From Ahniella sp. (GTDB taxonomy: Bacteria; Pseudomonadota; Gammaproteobacteria; Xanthomonadales; Ahniellaceae): a stretch of DNA of 64,000 nt. How positions within the stretch are numbered: the stretch's first letter is position 1; every line of letters begins with the position of its first letter. The position numbers were made by a program, and so were the translations under genes. The stretch spans positions 34,644 to 98,643 of the forward strand of contig JADJRU010000022.1 of NCBI GenBank assembly GCA_016712105.1, in the 5' to 3' direction. The notes below the pieces were generated by a model that was not told the DNA's origin, searched no databases, and saw only the letters and a list, made by a program, of their open reading frames with translations. Of the stretch, positions 27,311 through 35,802 are shown in pieces.

Positions 27311-28286
27311 ATGGGTGCGCACCACCATCACCACCACCCGGCAGGCGGCCACGACCATGGCGCGCATGCCGGGCACGGACACGGCACGACCCCACGATGT
27401 CCACGCCACCGTGCACGACAGCGCCATGGGTGCGTTCCGCTGGAGCCTGCTGTTCAACATCGGCCTGGTGATTGTCGAAGCCGGGGCCGGCTTCTGGGTC
27501 GACTCGGTCGCCCTGCTGGCGGACGCCGCCCACAACCTGGGTGATGTCCTGGGCCTGCTGTTGGCCTACGGCGCTGCCCGCCTCGCCCAGAAGAAGCCGG
27601 ACGAGCGCCACACCTATGGGTACGCGCGCTCGACGATCCTGGCGGCGATGGTCAACGCAGCCATCCTGATGTTCGCTTGTGGTGCGCTGACATTTGAGTC
27701 CTTCGATCGCCTGGCCAATCCGCATCGCCCCGATGGCTGGGTGATGATGGCGGTCGCCAGTTTTGCCGTCCTCGTGAATGCCGGTTCGGCCGTGCTGTTC
27801 TGGCGGAGCCAGAAACATGACTTGAACGCGCGCGGCGCCTTCCTGCATTTGGCCGCCGATGCCGCCGTTTCGGTCGCGGTCGTTTTTGCCGGCCTGCTCA
27901 TCGTGCTGGGCGGCCCGGCATGGCTGGATCCGGCCATCAGCCTGCTGGTGAATGCCGTGATCCTGTGGAGTGCCGTGCAGTTGCTTCGTCAGGCACTCGA
28001 CCTGTCGCTGGACGCCGTCCCGGCCCATCTCTCGGTCAACAAGATCGAGGCGGCGTTACGCACGATTCCCGGTGTCCGGGCCTTGCACGATCTGCATGTC
28101 TGGCCGCTGTCGACCACCGTCGCCGCCATGACCGCCCATATCGAACATGACGGCATCCGCGATGGTGATGAACTCCTGGCCGATGCCCAGCACATCATGC
28201 TGGAGAAATTCCAGATTTCGCATTGCACGATCCAGCTGGAAAACATCAGTTGCCGGCAGCGTTGCGAGGATATTCCGGGGCCGTGA
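27311..28286 (+). CDS. cation diffusion facilitator (CzcD/ZitB-like zinc exporter), one frameshift
   Basis: Starts at the ATG at 27311 with a metal-binding His-rich head MGAHHHHHHPAGGHDHGAHA; a shift near 27395 joins it to HDVHATVHDSAMGAFRW and the membrane body. Six membrane segments carry the CDF zinc site pairs HNLGD in TM2 (VALLADAAHNLGDVLGLLLA) and LHLAADAAVSVAVV in TM5. The C-terminal cytoplasmic domain has the metallochaperone-like LHDLHVWPLSTTVAAMTAHI. Exports Zn2+/Cd2+/Co2+ by proton antiport. About 325 residues. Divergent from hppA. Confidence 0.9.
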
Positions 28287-28304
28287 AGGCGGTGGCGGCG
28301 GTCT

Positions 28305-28340
28305 CAACCGATCGATGCAACACAACGCATCGATCGGTTG
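28305..28340. terminator. perfect 14-bp inverted repeat after the CDF gene
   Basis: CAACCGATCGATGC and its exact complement separated by 8 bases, 18 bases past the stop. There is no T tract, so it may be a transcript-end stabiliser or a protein binding site rather than a classical terminator. Confidence 0.45.
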
Positions 28341-28387
28341 ACGTTTGCACCCCCGACTTCGCAGAGCGAAGCACGAGGGCGAAGTGT

Positions 28388-28438
28388 TTGCCTAACCCCC
28401 CTCCCAACCCTCCCCCGAACCCCCCCGTTTTCGGTGGC
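28388..28438. repeat. left half of a palindromic repeat split by an IS
   Basis: GCCTAACC...TCCCAACCCTCCCCCGAAC here is the inverted complement of the sequence immediately right of the IS (30099-30141). The same kind of palindrome is uninterrupted at 35693-35754. Confidence 0.8.
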
Positions 28439-28464
28439 TGTCAAGCTACTTGTCGCTTTTTCGG

Positions 28465-29529
28465 TTACTCCCCCTGGGCCTTAGTGCGCAGGGGTTGATT
28501 GGCGCTAGGGCCCGTTGTTTTCTTGCGGGATGACACGCGGACTTGTTCGACCCGATTCGGGTTCAGGTAGACACGAGGAATATGGGTCCAGTCCCGGGTG
28601 TGTCTGGACCAGCGCCGTGGGTTGTTTCGCTTCGCCTGTTGGTAGACGGCATGGCGGTTCTTGAGGATCTCGACGTCGAGGCGTCGATGCCTTTCATCCG
28701 GCGTTACGAAGCGTATGGCGCTGTGGCGGTGTTCCGTGTTGTACCAGTGCAGCAAGCGGTCAGCGAAGGCTCTTGCATCCTTCAGTGTCGCGAAGGGCCT
28801 GCTGGGGTCATTGGGGCGGTATTTGATGGTCTTGAACAGTGATTCAATGAACGGGTTGTCGTTGCTGACCAAGGGTCGCGAATGACTGCGGGCGATGCCA
28901 AGGTCCTTGAGGGTTGTTTGCAGAGACGTGCCTCTCATGACCGCGCCATTGTCGGCATGAAGCGTCAGTTGATTGGGCGGTATGGCTTCACGGAAGACAT
29001 AGTCACGGACGAGCTCGCTTGCATGCGACTGGTTCTCGCACGCATAGACCTGCCATGCGACTGCTTTCCGTGAGTAGAGATCAATGACGACGTAGAGGTA
29101 CCAGAAGTGCCCTCTGACACAAGAAGGCAGCCAGGTGATATCCCAAGTGGCCACTTGATTTGGGGCGGCCGCAACGAGCTCACGCAGTGCGTTCTTCTGC
29201 GTTGGCTCCTTGCTTAGAGCGCGGTGCCTGAGCTGACGTTGGTTGCGAAGCAAGCGATAGAAGGTGCTCTCCGAGGCGAGGTATTTGCCCTGGTCGACAA
29301 GCCTTGGAACAATCTGGGTCACTGGCAAATGCCCGTGCTCCGGCGCGTTGGCGATGTCCAGAACAGCCTCGCGTTCTTCAATGCTCAACGCATTCCCGGG
29401 CGTCTGGACACGAGTCTTGCGGCGATCGACGTCATCTTGGCGCCAGCGCTGCAAGCAGCGTGCGCTCAAGCCGACGACCATCAGCGCCATGAAGCGTCGA
29501 GCGCCAGCTGCGACTGCCTCCGCCACCAA
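28465..29529 (-). CDS. IS transposase OrfB (rve/DDE integrase)
   Basis: 354 residues as an independent frame. The DDE triad is seen as Asp in QVATWDITWLPS, Asp in LTLHADNGAVM and Glu in SNDNPFIESLFKTIKYRP; an HTH (LSARCLQRWRQDD) leads. The frame is open upstream to an A7 run at 29596-29602, so the natural product is probably an OrfAB fusion made by -1 frameshifting. It ends close to the terminal repeat, as usual for IS3-like elements. Intact, so the element could be active. Confidence 0.9.
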   Translation of the reverse strand: MVAEAVAAGARRFMALMVVGLSARCLQRWRQDDVDRRKTRVQTPGNALSIEEREAVLDIANAPEHGHLPVTQIVPRLVDQGKYLASESTFYRLLRNQRQLRHRALSKEPTQKNALRELVAAAPNQVATWDITWLPSCVRGHFWYLYVVIDLYSRKAVAWQVYACENQSHASELVRDYVFREAIPPNQLTLHADNGAVMRGTSLQTTLKDLGIARSHSRPLVSNDNPFIESLFKTIKYRPNDPSRPFATLKDARAFADRLLHWYNTEHRHSAIRFVTPDERHRRLDVEILKNRHAVYQQAKRNNPRRWSRHTRDWTHIPRVYLNPNRVEQVRVSSRKKTTGPSANQPLRTKAQGE

Positions 29530-30047
29530 TTGCTTGATCTGACGACGAAGTTCCGGGGCAATCCTGATTCCTCTCCCGGAAAGAGGCTTTGGAACTTTTT
29601 TTGAAGCACCAGCAACGCTGCCGCCTCCGCCAGTGCCTTGTCCTTCCGATTGAGCTCACGTTGCAACTGTTCCGCCTGGCGACGAGATTCCTTCAGTGCC
29701 GCCGACTCATCGACCTTTGGTGCACTCAAATGCTTCTTCCAGGCCTCTAGCTGATGCGCGAACAGACCGCGCTCCCGGCACCACGCAGAACGAGCTTCAC
29801 TGCTCATCCCGGCAGTAGCCAACAACGCCTCAAGCTGTTCAGCCGGCGTGTACAGCGAACCAGACTTTAAATCAGTCGAGGTAGCCCGCTGCTGCCGTCG
29901 TTCAGACTTCAACCAGAATTTAAGCGTTCCAACCACTACACCGCAGGAATCAGCAATCGATTCAATCGTCTCGTCTGGGCTACGGGCCAGTGCGCGGGCT
30001 ACAGCCAGTCTCCGGGTGTCCGGTTCATATTTAGCTTTCTTGGTCAT
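29481..30047 (-). CDS. IS transposase OrfA (helix-turn-helix)
   Basis: 188 residues. The N-terminal domain YEPDTRRLAVARALARSPDE with ESIADSCGVVVGTLKFWLK is a transposase HTH; a Gln/Arg/Lys-rich coiled-coil (LKESRRQAEQLQRELNRKDK) follows. Overlaps OrfB; at 29596-29602 the codons CAA AAA AAG form an A7 slippery stretch after which the -1 frame reads VPKPLSGRGIRIAPELRRQI and runs into OrfB. Confidence 0.85.
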   Translation of the reverse strand: MTKKAKYEPDTRRLAVARALARSPDETIESIADSCGVVVGTLKFWLKSERRQQRATSTDLKSGSLYTPAEQLEALLATAGMSSEARSAWCRERGLFAHQLEAWKKHLSAPKVDESAALKESRRQAEQLQRELNRKDKALAEAAALLVLQKKFQSLFPGEESGLPRNFVVRSSNWWRRQSQLALDASWR

Positions 30048-30098
30048 AAAACCTCCTTACCCCCTAGTTATCGCATGGAAGCGACAAATAGCCTGACA

Positions 30099-30141
30099 GT
30101 GGGGGTGTTCCGGGGAGGGTTGGGAGGGGGATTAGGCAAGC
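30099..30141. repeat. right half of the palindromic repeat split by the IS
   Basis: GTTCCGGGGAGGGTTGGGAG and the following GGGGATTAGGCAAGC pair with 28388-28427 in inverted orientation. See the left half. Confidence 0.8.
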
Positions 30142-30181
30142 ACTGCTGACTTTGGTGCTTGGCGCCAGCCAAGCACCAAAA

Positions 30182-31036
30182 TCAATTCAAGCGTCGTTTC
30201 GGTCCTGCTGCGGCAATGATGGATTGCCGGACGGAATCGGCATCCTCGCCCTGCGGCTGGCGCTCAAGATAGGTTCGCCAGTCGGCAATGGCCGCTTCGG
30301 CGTGGCCAACCAACTGGTAGAGGTTGCCGCGGTCACGGCGCTCCAGCGTGTCGCGGTCATCGTTCAGAGTGATGAGGCGATCGGCACAACGCAGCGCGCG
30401 TTCGTAGTCCTTGCGCTCGTAGTACAACTGCTTGAGGTTACGCAGAATGCGGCCCAGGATACTTCGCGCGTCCGAGGGTTCGAGCAGTCGTGTCATCTGC
30501 TCATCGCTGATCGGGCCGTTCTGGAAATGGCTGGCGGCACGCTCACGCAGCTCGTCCAGGCTCAGCGAACGTCCGCGGTTGTAGGGATCGAGCACGAGCA
30601 GACCGTCCTCTGTCGGCAGGCGCACCAGGAAATGCCCCGGAAATGACACCCCCTCAAGCCCAAGCCCCATCCGATTGCCAAGCTCGATGTGCAGGAGCGC
30701 CAGAGAAATCGGATTGCCCAAGCGCCGATCAAGCACTTCGTTCAGATAGCTGTTGCGCGGATCGTAATAGTCGGCCTCGTTGCCTTGGAAGCCGAACTCC
30801 TGAAACACCATTCGATTCAACACACGCAACCGTTCGAGCGGCTCCGACAGGTCTTCCATGCGGCCAGCGATGATCGCGGCCAACTCGGCAAGCTGTCCGC
30901 GGCAGGCGTGCTGGTCAAGCCCCGGGTATTCGTCAGCGGCAATCAACAGGGCACCGTCCAGCAGGCCCACGTCCGCGTCGTTGCGGTCACGCAGTTCGGC
31001 CCAGTGCAGCAAACGATCGGTCAGGTCCAGGTTCAT
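30182..31036 (-). CDS. sirB1: SirB1-family protein (transglutaminase-like plus TPR)
   Basis: 284 residues. The N-terminal SirB1/transglutaminase-like domain has YYDPRNSYLNEVLDRRLGNP, SLALLHIELGNRMGLGLEGV and FPGHFLVRLPTEDGLLVLDP; the C-terminal part is a TPR pair (LKQLYYERKDYERALRCADR). Homologues lie next to ribosome/PrmC-related genes; the biochemical role is unclear. Intact and complete; the adjacent ypjD gene ends 65 bases upstream of its start. Confidence 0.88.
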   Translation of the reverse strand: MNLDLTDRLLHWAELRDRNDADVGLLDGALLIAADEYPGLDQHACRGQLAELAAIIAGRMEDLSEPLERLRVLNRMVFQEFGFQGNEADYYDPRNSYLNEVLDRRLGNPISLALLHIELGNRMGLGLEGVSFPGHFLVRLPTEDGLLVLDPYNRGRSLSLDELRERAASHFQNGPISDEQMTRLLEPSDARSILGRILRNLKQLYYERKDYERALRCADRLITLNDDRDTLERRDRGNLYQLVGHAEAAIADWRTYLERQPQGEDADSVRQSIIAAAGPKRRLN

Positions 31037-31101
31037 GACTCCTTGGTAAGGCCGTTTGCGTCTGGAATCAAGTGCCGTTGCGCGACGTCAACCTCGGCTG
31101 T

Positions 31102-31896
31102 TCATGGTCGCTGCAGGAGGATCTCCAGAACGAACTTGCTGCCGAGGAACGCCAGGCTCAGGAATGCGGTCGCCAGCAAGGTCCAGCGCACCGCGCGAAT
31201 CCCCCGCAAACCAAGCCGCCAGCGCCCCAGCAGCAGCCCGCCATAGACCAGCCACGCCAGCACCGACAGGACCGTCTTGTGCGCCAGATGCTGGGCAAAA
31301 AGATCCTCGACAAACAAGGCGCCGGTGACCAACGCCAGCGTGAGCATCCCGAATCCGGCGCCGATCAGGTGGAATACCAGCGCCTCCACCTGCGTGAGCG
31401 GCGGCACTCGATCCATCCAGGTCTGGAATCGTCGCGCCTTCAGTGCGCGCTCCTGCAATCCCAGCATCACGCTGGTCAGCGCCCCCATCAACAGGGTCGC
31501 AAAGGCCAGCAGGGCCAACGCGGCATGCAGCAGGATGCGCCAGTCGGTGACCGCCCGATCCGGCCGGACGTCCTGTCCCGTGGCCAATAAGGCGTGGACC
31601 ACCAGGCTGAAGGCGGCAATCGGAAAGATCGCCGTGCCCAGACTGGCAATACGCCGAGATGCACCCAAGGCCAGGAACACCAGCACCAGACACAAGCCGA
31701 CCGCCGAGACCGCAAGCGGAAACCCCATCACCACGGCCCCGCCCGCACGCCACGTCAGCGCGATGGCCAGTCCGTGCAAACCCGCCGCCAGAACACCCAC
31801 CCAAGGCAAACGAACAGCTGCAGCCCCGGCATCGAACAGGCGCCAGGCCGCAAAGCAGTAGACAGAGATGGTGAGCAGGACGATGGAGAGCCACAT
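31102..31896 (-). CDS. ypjD: YpjD/CcsA-like inner membrane cytochrome c assembly-type protein
   Basis: 264 residues from the ATG at 31896 (MWLSIVLLTISVYCFAAWRL); the longer frame upstream is not protein-like. Eight predicted membrane segments, with conserved His in HGLAIALTWRAG, DWRILLHAALALLAFATLL and LAHKTVLSVLAWLVYGGLLL, as in CcsA-type heme handling proteins. Divergent from ffh, the standard arrangement in gammaproteobacteria. Function is not established. Confidence 0.88.
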   Translation of the reverse strand: MWLSIVLLTISVYCFAAWRLFDAGAAAVRLPWVGVLAAGLHGLAIALTWRAGGAVVMGFPLAVSAVGLCLVLVFLALGASRRIASLGTAIFPIAAFSLVVHALLATGQDVRPDRAVTDWRILLHAALALLAFATLLMGALTSVMLGLQERALKARRFQTWMDRVPPLTQVEALVFHLIGAGFGMLTLALVTGALFVEDLFAQHLAHKTVLSVLAWLVYGGLLLGRWRLGLRGIRAVRWTLLATAFLSLAFLGSKFVLEILLQRP

Positions 31897-31983
31897 GCCT
31901 GAAGTTTGGCATGGAACCTGTGATGGGCCGCAGGCGCCGCGCGGCAAGTGGATGGGCGGACCTGATCCTGGGCCGTGCCTCGC

Positions 31984-31989
31984 TATACT
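31984..31989 (+). promoter_or_regulatory. likely -10 element for ffh
   Basis: TATACT 34 bases before the ffh ATG; no good -35 match at 17 bases. Confidence 0.35.
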
Positions 31990-32023
31990 GCTCCGGCTCG
32001 TTTTATCCGCAAGGCTTACCGTC

Positions 32024-33396
32024 ATGTTCGAGAACCTGAGTCAACGACTGTCCGCGACCATCAACAAGTTGCGTGGTCGCGCCCGCCTGACCGAGGAAAA
32101 CATCCGCGAATCGTTGCGCGAGGTGCGCGTGGCGCTCCTTGAGGCCGACGTGGCGTTGCCGGTCGTGCAGGCGGTGATCGAACGCATCAAGGTGCGCGCG
32201 GTGGGTCAGGATGTCTTGCGCAGCCTGTCACCCGGACAGACCCTGGTCAAAGTGGTGCAGCAGGAATTGGCCTCGGTGATGGGCACGGCGAATGCCGACC
32301 TCAACTTCGCCACGCAGCCACCGGCCGTGATCCTGATGGCAGGCCTCCAGGGCGCGGGCAAGACCACCACGGTCGCAAAACTCGCCCGACACCTGCAGGA
32401 ACGCCGCAAGAAAAAAGTCATGGTGGTCAGTTGCGACGTCTATCGTCCGGCTGCGATCGAACAACTGCAGACGCTTGCGGGCCAGGTGGGCGCCCTGTTC
32501 CATCCCAGCGAACCCGGTCAGGCGCCGGTCACGATCGCCGAACGCGCACTCGATGCCGCACGCAAGAACTTCGCCGATGTACTGATCGTCGACACCGCCG
32601 GCCGTTTGGCGATCGACGCTGCACTGATGGAAGAAGTGGCGGCCATTCACGCCGCCCTCAAGCCGATTGAAACCCTGTTCGTCGTCGATGCGATGACCGG
32701 TCAGGATGCGGCCAATACCGCCAAGGCATTTTCATGACGCATTGGCCCTGACCGGCGTGATCCTCACCAAGACCGACGGTGACGCGCGCGGCGGTGCAGC
32801 GTTGTCGGTTCGATACATCACCGGCCGGCCGACTCAGGTTCGTCGGTGCCGGTGAAAAGACCGACGCACTGGAACCGTTCCATCCCGATCGTGCCGCCTC
32901 GCGCATCCTGGACATGGGTGACGTACTCAGCCTGGTCGAGGAAGTCGAGCGCAAGGTCGACGCCGAAAAGGCGCAGAAACTGGCCGAGAAGGTCATCAAG
33001 GGCAAGAAGTTCGACCTGAGCGACATGCGCGACCAGTTGTCGCAGATGCAGAACATGGGTGGACTAACCGGCCTCATGGACAAGCTGCCGGGCATGGCGC
33101 AGATCCCGCAGAACATGAAAGACAAGGTGAACAATCGCGATGTCGACCGCATGATTGCGATCATCAACTCGATGACACCGCGTGAACGTCGCCACCCCGA
33201 TCTTCTGAACGGCTCGCGCAAGGTGCGCGTGGCGAAGGGCTCAGGCACCCAACCGGCCGACGTCAACCGCTTGCTGAAGCAGTATCAGCAGATGGAGAAG
33301 ATGATGTCGAAGCTGGCCGGGGGCGGCGTCAAGGGCCTGATGCGGCAGATGAAGGGCCTGATGGGCCCGGGCGGCCCAATGGGCATGGGCAGATAA
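32024..33396 (+). CDS. ffh: signal recognition particle protein Ffh, two frameshifts
   Basis: GTPase that binds 4.5S RNA and signal sequences to target membrane proteins. N domain (MFENLSQRLSATINKLRGRA), G domain with GLQGAGKTTTVAKLARHL, VDTAGRLAIDAALM, TKTDGDARGGAALSV, and a Met-rich M domain (GGLTGLMDKLPGMAQIP, GGVKGLMRQMKGLMGPG) are all present. The first frame stops at 32735 because TTTT stands where TTT gives AFHDALALTGV; a second slip near 32830 is needed for RLRFVGAGEKTDALEPFHPD. Corrected length about 457 residues, normal. Ffh is essential, so these indels are almost certainly sequence errors. Confidence 0.95.
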
Positions 33397-33494
33397 GGTA
33401 TGCTTGACCGCTTGTGATCCCCGGATTACGAGTCCTTACAAATCAATATGTTGGTGACGCGCCGTCGTCGCCTCCAGCCGCAGCAGGCAAAGCG

Positions 33495-33523
33495 CTTTTC
33501 ATTTCACTGAAGATCGCTATAAT
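33495..33523 (+). promoter_or_regulatory. sigma70 promoter of the rpsP-rimM-trmD-rplS operon
   Basis: A perfect TATAAT at 33518-33523 with CTTTTC 17 bases upstream (33495-33500), about 55 bases before the rpsP ATG. It lies in the ffh-rpsP gap, which contains no gene. Confidence 0.6.
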
Positions 33524-33576
33524 GCGCGGCTCTTTTTCGGGCCGACGGTCGGCCCCCAGCGCACGAGATTATCCCG

Positions 33577-33828
33577 ATGGTCAAGATTCGCCTTTCCCGC
33601 GGTGGCGCCCCCAAGCGTCCCTTCTACCATGTCGTCGTTACTGACGGCCGCAGCGCCCGCGACGGTCGCTCGATCGAGCGCGTGGGTTTCTACAATCCTG
33701 GTGCTACCGGCAAGGAAACGCCGCTGTCGCTGGAAACCGACAAGATCAACGCCTGGATTGCCAAGGGTGCGCAGCCGACCGAGAAGGTCAAGTACCTGAT
33801 CAAGCTCGCTGCCAAAAAGGCAGCCTGA
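33577..33828 (+). CDS. rpsP: 30S ribosomal protein S16
   Basis: 83 residues, MVKIRLSRGGAPKRPFYHVV through LIKLAAKKAA, normal length. First gene of the conserved rpsP-rimM-trmD-rplS operon. Confidence 0.98.
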   Translation: MVKIRLSRGGAPKRPFYHVVVTDGRSARDGRSIERVGFYNPGATGKETPLSLETDKINAWIAKGAQPTEKVKYLIKLAAKKAA

Positions 33829-33835
33829 TCGCGCC

Positions 33836-34339
33836 ATGTCAAACCGGCGGGTTGAACTCGGCCGGGTTGCAGGTGTGTTCGGTGTACAGGGCTGGCTCAA
33901 AATCCATTCCTACACCGATCCGCTCGCGAACATCCTGAAGTACCGGCCCTGGATCCTGGTCGACGCTGGCGGTGAACGCCTGATCGAACAGCCTCGGGGC
34001 AAAGTGCAGGGCAAAGGCATCGTGGTGCAATTGCCCGGTATCGACGACCGTGATGCCGCTCAGGCGCTGATCGGTGCATGCATCTGGGTAGACCGGGATA
34101 CCTTGCCCAAGCCAAAAGCTGGCGAGGTGTACTGGAACGACCTCGAAGGAATGCAAGTCGTCAATGCCGCGGGCGTGGATTTTGGTGTGGTCTCACACCT
34201 GTTCTCGACACCGGCAAACGATGTGCTGGTCGCCAAGGGTGAGCGCGAACGCCTGATCCCCTGGTTACCGGGTGTGTACGTGCTGAACGTCGATGTCGAA
34301 GCACGTCGAATCGAAGTGGACTGGGACGAGACGTTCTGA
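33836..34339 (+). CDS. rimM: ribosome maturation factor RimM
   Basis: 167 residues. N-terminal beta-barrel (VELGRVAGVFGVQGWLKIHS) and PRC-barrel C-terminal domain (YWNDLEGMQVVNAAGVDFGV, LIPWLPGVYVLNVD). Assists 30S maturation around S19. Eight bases after rpsP and two before trmD, so a tight operon. Confidence 0.97.
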   Translation: MSNRRVELGRVAGVFGVQGWLKIHSYTDPLANILKYRPWILVDAGGERLIEQPRGKVQGKGIVVQLPGIDDRDAAQALIGACIWVDRDTLPKPKAGEVYWNDLEGMQVVNAAGVDFGVVSHLFSTPANDVLVAKGERERLIPWLPGVYVLNVDVEARRIEVDWDETF

Positions 34340-34341
34340 CC

Positions 34342-35088
34342 ATGCGCGTCGATGTCATCACCCTGTTTCCGGAGTTCATCCTGGAAGCGGCAAAAGTCGG
34401 AGTGCTGGGACGGGCGCGGGAACGCGGCCTGCTCGAGGTGCTCGCACACAATCCGCGCGAAGATGCGGAAGGTGTGCACCGGAAGGTCGACGACCGGCCG
34501 TTTGGTGGTGGCCCCGGCATGGTGATGATGGTGGAACCGCTGCGGCGGACGATCCGGCGCATTCGTGCGCTGGCAGAACCCGCACCGGTGATCTATCTGA
34601 GCCCGCAAGGGCCCAGGCTGACGCAAAACAAGGTCGAGCAGTTGGCGAAAACGCCGCGCCTGATCCTGCTCTGCGGACGCTACGAAGGGATCGACGAGCG
34701 CCTCGTGCGGCGCGACATCGATGCCGAACTGTCGATTGGCGACTACGTGCTTTCGGGCGGCGAGTTGGCTGCGGCGGTATTGATCGACGCAGTGGGTCGG
34801 TTGCAGGAAGGTGCTCTGGGTGATGCCGAATCGGCGGCCCAGGACTCATTCGGCAACGGCCTGCTGGATTGCCCACATTACTCCCGACCACCGGTCGACG
34901 AGGAAGGTCATGCAGTCCCGGATGTCCTGATGTCCGGCAACCATCGGGAAATTGCCAAGTGGCGTCTCAAGCAGAGCTTGGGCCGAACCTGGTTGCGGCG
35001 CCCGGACTTGCTCCAGAGCCGCACGCTCACCCCGGCAGAGCGTATTCTGCTGGACGAATTTCGACGCGAGCACGCGTCGGCACCATGA
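34342..35088 (+). CDS. trmD: tRNA (guanine-37-N1)-methyltransferase
   Basis: 248 residues. SPOUT methyltransferase that makes m1G37 in tRNA to prevent +1 slippage. Signatures MRVDVITLFPEFI, FGGGPGMVMMVEPL, LILLCGRYEGIDERLV, LSIGDYVLSGGELAAAVLID with the trefoil-knot SAM site, and NGLLDCPHYSRP. Confidence 0.98.
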   Translation: MRVDVITLFPEFILEAAKVGVLGRARERGLLEVLAHNPREDAEGVHRKVDDRPFGGGPGMVMMVEPLRRTIRRIRALAEPAPVIYLSPQGPRLTQNKVEQLAKTPRLILLCGRYEGIDERLVRRDIDAELSIGDYVLSGGELAAAVLIDAVGRLQEGALGDAESAAQDSFGNGLLDCPHYSRPPVDEEGHAVPDVLMSGNHREIAKWRLKQSLGRTWLRRPDLLQSRTLTPAERILLDEFRREHASAP

Positions 35089-35172
35089 AGCCTGGGGCCC
35101 TCCGGCCCTGGTTTCTGGCGGTGGTCAGGCCGGACGACCCGGTTTGATCGAACTTCACGTAGAGGCATTGCC

Positions 35173-35535
35173 ATGAACATCCTGCAACAGTTCGAACAGT
35201 CCCAAATCACGCGCAAGCTGCCGGCCTTCGGCCCGGGCGACACCGTGATCGTCAACGTCAAGGTCAAGGAAGGCAATCGCGAACGCGTGCAGGCCTACGA
35301 AGGCGTCGTCATCGGCATCAACAGCGCCGGCCTGAACTCCTCGTTCACCGTGCGCAAGATCTCGCACGGCTTCGGCGTCGAGCGCGTGTTCCAGACCCAC
35401 AGCCCGGCTATCGACACCGTCGAAGTGAAGCGCCGTGGCGCCGTCCGTCGCGCGAAGCTGTACTACTTGCGTGATCTGGAAGGCAAGGCTGCGCGCATCA
35501 AGGAAGACCTGAGCGGGCACACCAAGAAGAAGTGA
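35173..35535 (+). CDS. rplS: 50S ribosomal protein L19
   Basis: 120 residues, MNILQQFEQSQITRKLPAFG with FGPGDTVIVNVKVKEGNRER and HGFGVERVFQTHSPAIDTVE, the usual length. Last gene of the operon; a terminator lies 45 bases downstream. Confidence 0.98.
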   Translation: MNILQQFEQSQITRKLPAFGPGDTVIVNVKVKEGNRERVQAYEGVVIGINSAGLNSSFTVRKISHGFGVERVFQTHSPAIDTVEVKRRGAVRRAKLYYLRDLEGKAARIKEDLSGHTKKK

Positions 35536-35580
35536 GCTTCGGGCGCGGTTCCGCGCCTTGAGTTTGTTTCCTGATCAGAA

Positions 35581-35607
35581 CCAAAAGCCGCCTTGCGCGG
35601 CTTTTGG
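35581..35607 (+). terminator. terminator of the rpsP-rplS operon
   Basis: CCAAAAGCCGC-CTTGC-GCGGCTTTTGG, an 11-bp stem whose A/T-rich base supplies the tracts in both directions. Confidence 0.8.
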
Positions 35608-35692
35608 TGTTGGTCTGCGTTTGGCGACACCCCAATAGCTACGATGCGACCAGGTTTGGCTTCGCATGACGAAGCACAGAGATGAAATGTTG

Positions 35693-35754
35693 GCCCAACC
35701 TCCTCCTTCCCCCTCCCTCGAACGCGTTCGGGGGAAGTTTGGGAGGGGTTAGGC
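35693..35754. repeat. intact long palindromic repeat centred on GAACGCGTTC
   Basis: The left arm (CCAACCTCC...CCTCCCTCGAACG) pairs with the right arm (CGTTCGGGGGAAGTTTGGGA then GGGGTTAGGC) around the exact palindrome at 35720-35729. The flank AAACACTTCGCCCTTGCGCTTCGCAAAGCGAAG resembles the left flank of the IS-split copy near 28355-28390. Confidence 0.8.
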
Positions 35755-35802
35755 AAACACTTCGCCCTTGCGCTTCGCAAAGCGAAGCGCCAATAGCCAC
35801 TG

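Larger units (their letters stand above)
28439..30098. mobile_element. IS3-like insertion sequence (~1.66 kb)
   Basis: Two overlapping transposase genes on the minus strand lie between terminal inverted repeats: TGTCAAGCTACTTGTCGCTT at 28439-28458 and, read inward from the other end, TGTCAGGCTATTTGTCGCTT at 30079-30098 (18 of 20 identical, TG...CA ends). The adjoining bases GTGGC and GTGGG may be an imperfect 5-bp target duplication. The element sits within the loop side of a palindromic repeat. Confidence 0.9.

Noticed and set aside
27311..27340. Vector-derived His-tag
   Set aside because: The His run continues into a natural His/Asp/Gly-rich metal-binding head typical of CDF proteins and lies in normal chromosomal context.
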